Of a stretch of 64,000 bases of DNA, positions 63,155 to 64,000 are shown in pieces. Position 1 is the first letter of the stretch, and each line of letters opens with the position of its first letter. The DNA is taken from positions 434,001 to 498,000 of the forward strand of contig CAVQMN010000011.1 in the NCBI GenBank assembly GCA_963713625.1, read 5' to 3'. The notes below the pieces were generated by a model that saw nothing but the letters and a program-made list of their open reading frames with translations, had not been told where the DNA came from and ran no database searches. The stretch is from Bog-756 sp963713625. Lineage in GTDB: Bacteria > Actinomycetota > Acidimicrobiia > Acidimicrobiales > RAAP-2. The translations under genes and the position numbers were made by a program.

Positions 63155-63445
63155 TGGTGAGAGTCTCGCAATCTGCTCGCCTGATGCATCCGGGAGTTGG
63201 CGGATCCGTCGGTTCCGCGATTGCCGTGACTCAGTCACCGTGCCGAATAATCCTTGCAAACAAACAGTTTTCTGTCCACAGGCAAGGACGACCCGCGACA
63301 ATTATGCGCGGCGTTCGGGCATCGGTCGTCCCGAAACTCGGTGCGCGACGTGACCGCGCAACTGTCGTTGAGGCAAGATGGTGCTTGACCTGGAGGTAAA
63401 AAGCCATTTTGCTAGTAGTGGTTACGTATCGCTGAGGAGGTGATC
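63155..63445 (+). other. Promoter region of the hupB-like gene
   Basis: 291 bases without a gene. TTGACC at 63385-63390 is a good -35; the matching -10 is weak (TTGCTA at 63409-63414, 18-base spacing). A strong GAGGAGG ribosome-binding site at 63434-63440 precedes the GTG start of the HU gene. Confidence 0.45.
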
Positions 63446-64000
63446 GTGAACAAATCGCAACTCGTCAAAGCAGTGAGTCAATCCACATCTTCGTCTCGAC
63501 AAACTGTTGAAGAAGTAGTTGATGTTTTGTTCGACACGATCGTCACCGAGGTTCGGTCTGGACGCAAGGTCACAGTGATCGGTTTTGGGACATTCAACCC
63601 GGCCGCTCGTGGTCCGCGTGTAGGTCGAAATCCGAGGACTGGTGCAGTGGTACCTATTCCGGCGTCGAAGGGTGTCCGGTTCGCCACCGGTTCGACGTTC
63701 AAATCGGCGTTGAACCCTAAGGAGGGAGTATCAATGGCAGTAAAGAAGGCAGCCGCCAAGAGGGCGGTCCGTAAGGCTCCGGCCAAAAAGACAGCAGCTC
63801 GTAAGGCGACAGCCAAAAAGGCGGTGAAGAAGGCACCGGCCCGCAAGACCGCAGCCCGGAAGACCGCGGCGAAGCGCACGGTCAAGAAGGCTCCGGCCCG
63901 CAAGACCGCAGCCCGGAAGACTGCGGCGAAGCGCACGGTCAAGAAGGCTCCGGCCCGCAAGACCGCGGCCCGGAAGACCGCGGCGAAGCGCACGGCCAAG
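63446..64000 (+). CDS. HU-family nucleoid protein with Lys/Ala-rich tail, HupB-like (5' part)
   Basis: GTG 63446 opens an uninterrupted frame to the window edge (185 codons). The first ~90 residues are an HU domain: NKSQLVKAVSQSTSSSRQTV, TVIGFGTFNPAARGPRVGRN, PRTGAVVPIPASKGVRFATG. The remainder is a histone H1-like tail of AKK, APARK and TAARK repeats, as in mycobacterial HupB. It binds and compacts DNA. At 63719-63736 an in-frame AAGGAGGG plus ATG could start a tail-only product. The 3' end is missing. Confidence 0.93.
   Translation, partial: MNKSQLVKAVSQSTSSSRQTVEEVVDVLFDTIVTEVRSGRKVTVIGFGTFNPAARGPRVGRNPRTGAVVPIPASKGVRFATGSTFKSALNPKEGVSMAVKKAAAKRAVRKAPAKKTAARKATAKKAVKKAPARKTAARKTAAKRTVKKAPARKTAARKTAAKRTVKKAPARKTAARKTAAKRTAK
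63719..63736 (+). promoter_or_regulatory. Internal Shine-Dalgarno and in-frame ATG in the hupB-like gene
   Basis: AAGGAGGG at 63719-63726 is a near-perfect ribosome-binding site, seven bases before ATG 63734-63736, in frame with the HU reading frame at the exact domain border (after FKSALNPKEGVS). Product would begin MAVKKAAAKRAVRK. Confidence 0.55.
63824..63994 (+). repeat. 57-bp tandem repeat, three copies, in the hupB-like tail
   Basis: Three head-to-tail 57-base units (63824-63880, 63881-63937, 63938-63994) differing at only a few bases, encoding the 19-residue unit VKKAPARKTAARKTAAKRT. A fourth may continue beyond the window. Copy number may vary between strains. Confidence 0.9.

Noticed and set aside
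63824..63994. Separate minus-strand gene across the HU tail
   Set aside because: An open minus frame of Ala/Phe/Arg repeats exists only because the plus strand is repetitive; the plus frame has a ribosome-binding site and HU domain.

Overview
The window is high-GC, densely coded chromosomal DNA from an actinobacterium. I place it in or near class Acidimicrobiia by inference, from a Tad/Flp pilus locus and a type IVa-like pilus system together, F420-type luciferase-like oxidoreductases, PafB/PafC regulators, a HupB-type nucleoid protein and a mycobacterial-style sterol side-chain pathway. No rRNA, tRNA, insertion sequence or CRISPR array was found.

Layout. 1-4.3 kb: end of a TIGR03084-type protein, an ettA-threonine aldolase pair (minus strand) and a membrane protein. 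4.9-15.7 kb: a Tad/Flp pilus operon of twelve genes, most joined by 4-base stop/start overlaps, ending in a membrane-anchored LysM/SARP-like regulator. 15.7-32.4 kb: sterol side-chain degradation. This holds a CYP125-like P450, an igr-like operon (chsE2-chsH2-chsE1-chsH1-ltp2), two acyl-CoA synthetases (FadD17-like and FadD19) and three luciferase-like oxidoreductases. Three 14-base palindromes matching the KstR operator pattern TnnAACnnGTTnnA lie in its promoter regions. An ECF sigma/anti-sigma pair and a frameshifted secreted beta-propeller gene interrupt it. 32.4-38.7 kb: housekeeping genes (dxs, AIM24 family, thioesterase, tldD/tldE). 38.7-54.6 kb: type IV pilus genes in two blocks (pilM-N fusion, pilO, pilT; then prepilin peptidase, pilB, MshEN-PilT, pilC, pilA), with fmdB, moaC and a NarL-type two-component system between them. 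54.7-59.8 kb: a carboxyltransferase, CtaG, pafB-pafC and a methyltransferase. 59.8-64 kb: a TrwC-type relaxase and a TraG/VirD4-like coupling protein facing each other, then a HupB-like gene that runs off the window.

How it fits together. The sterol block could activate a C8 or C5 side chain (P450, FadD19, FadD17) and remove the last three carbons (ChsE1/E2, ChsH1/H2, Ltp2) under a KstR-type repressor encoded elsewhere. The pilus blocks encode two surface-appendage machines, but the type IV pilus genes carry at least ten apparent frameshifts while the genes between them are intact. That is either localised sequence error or decay of that machine.
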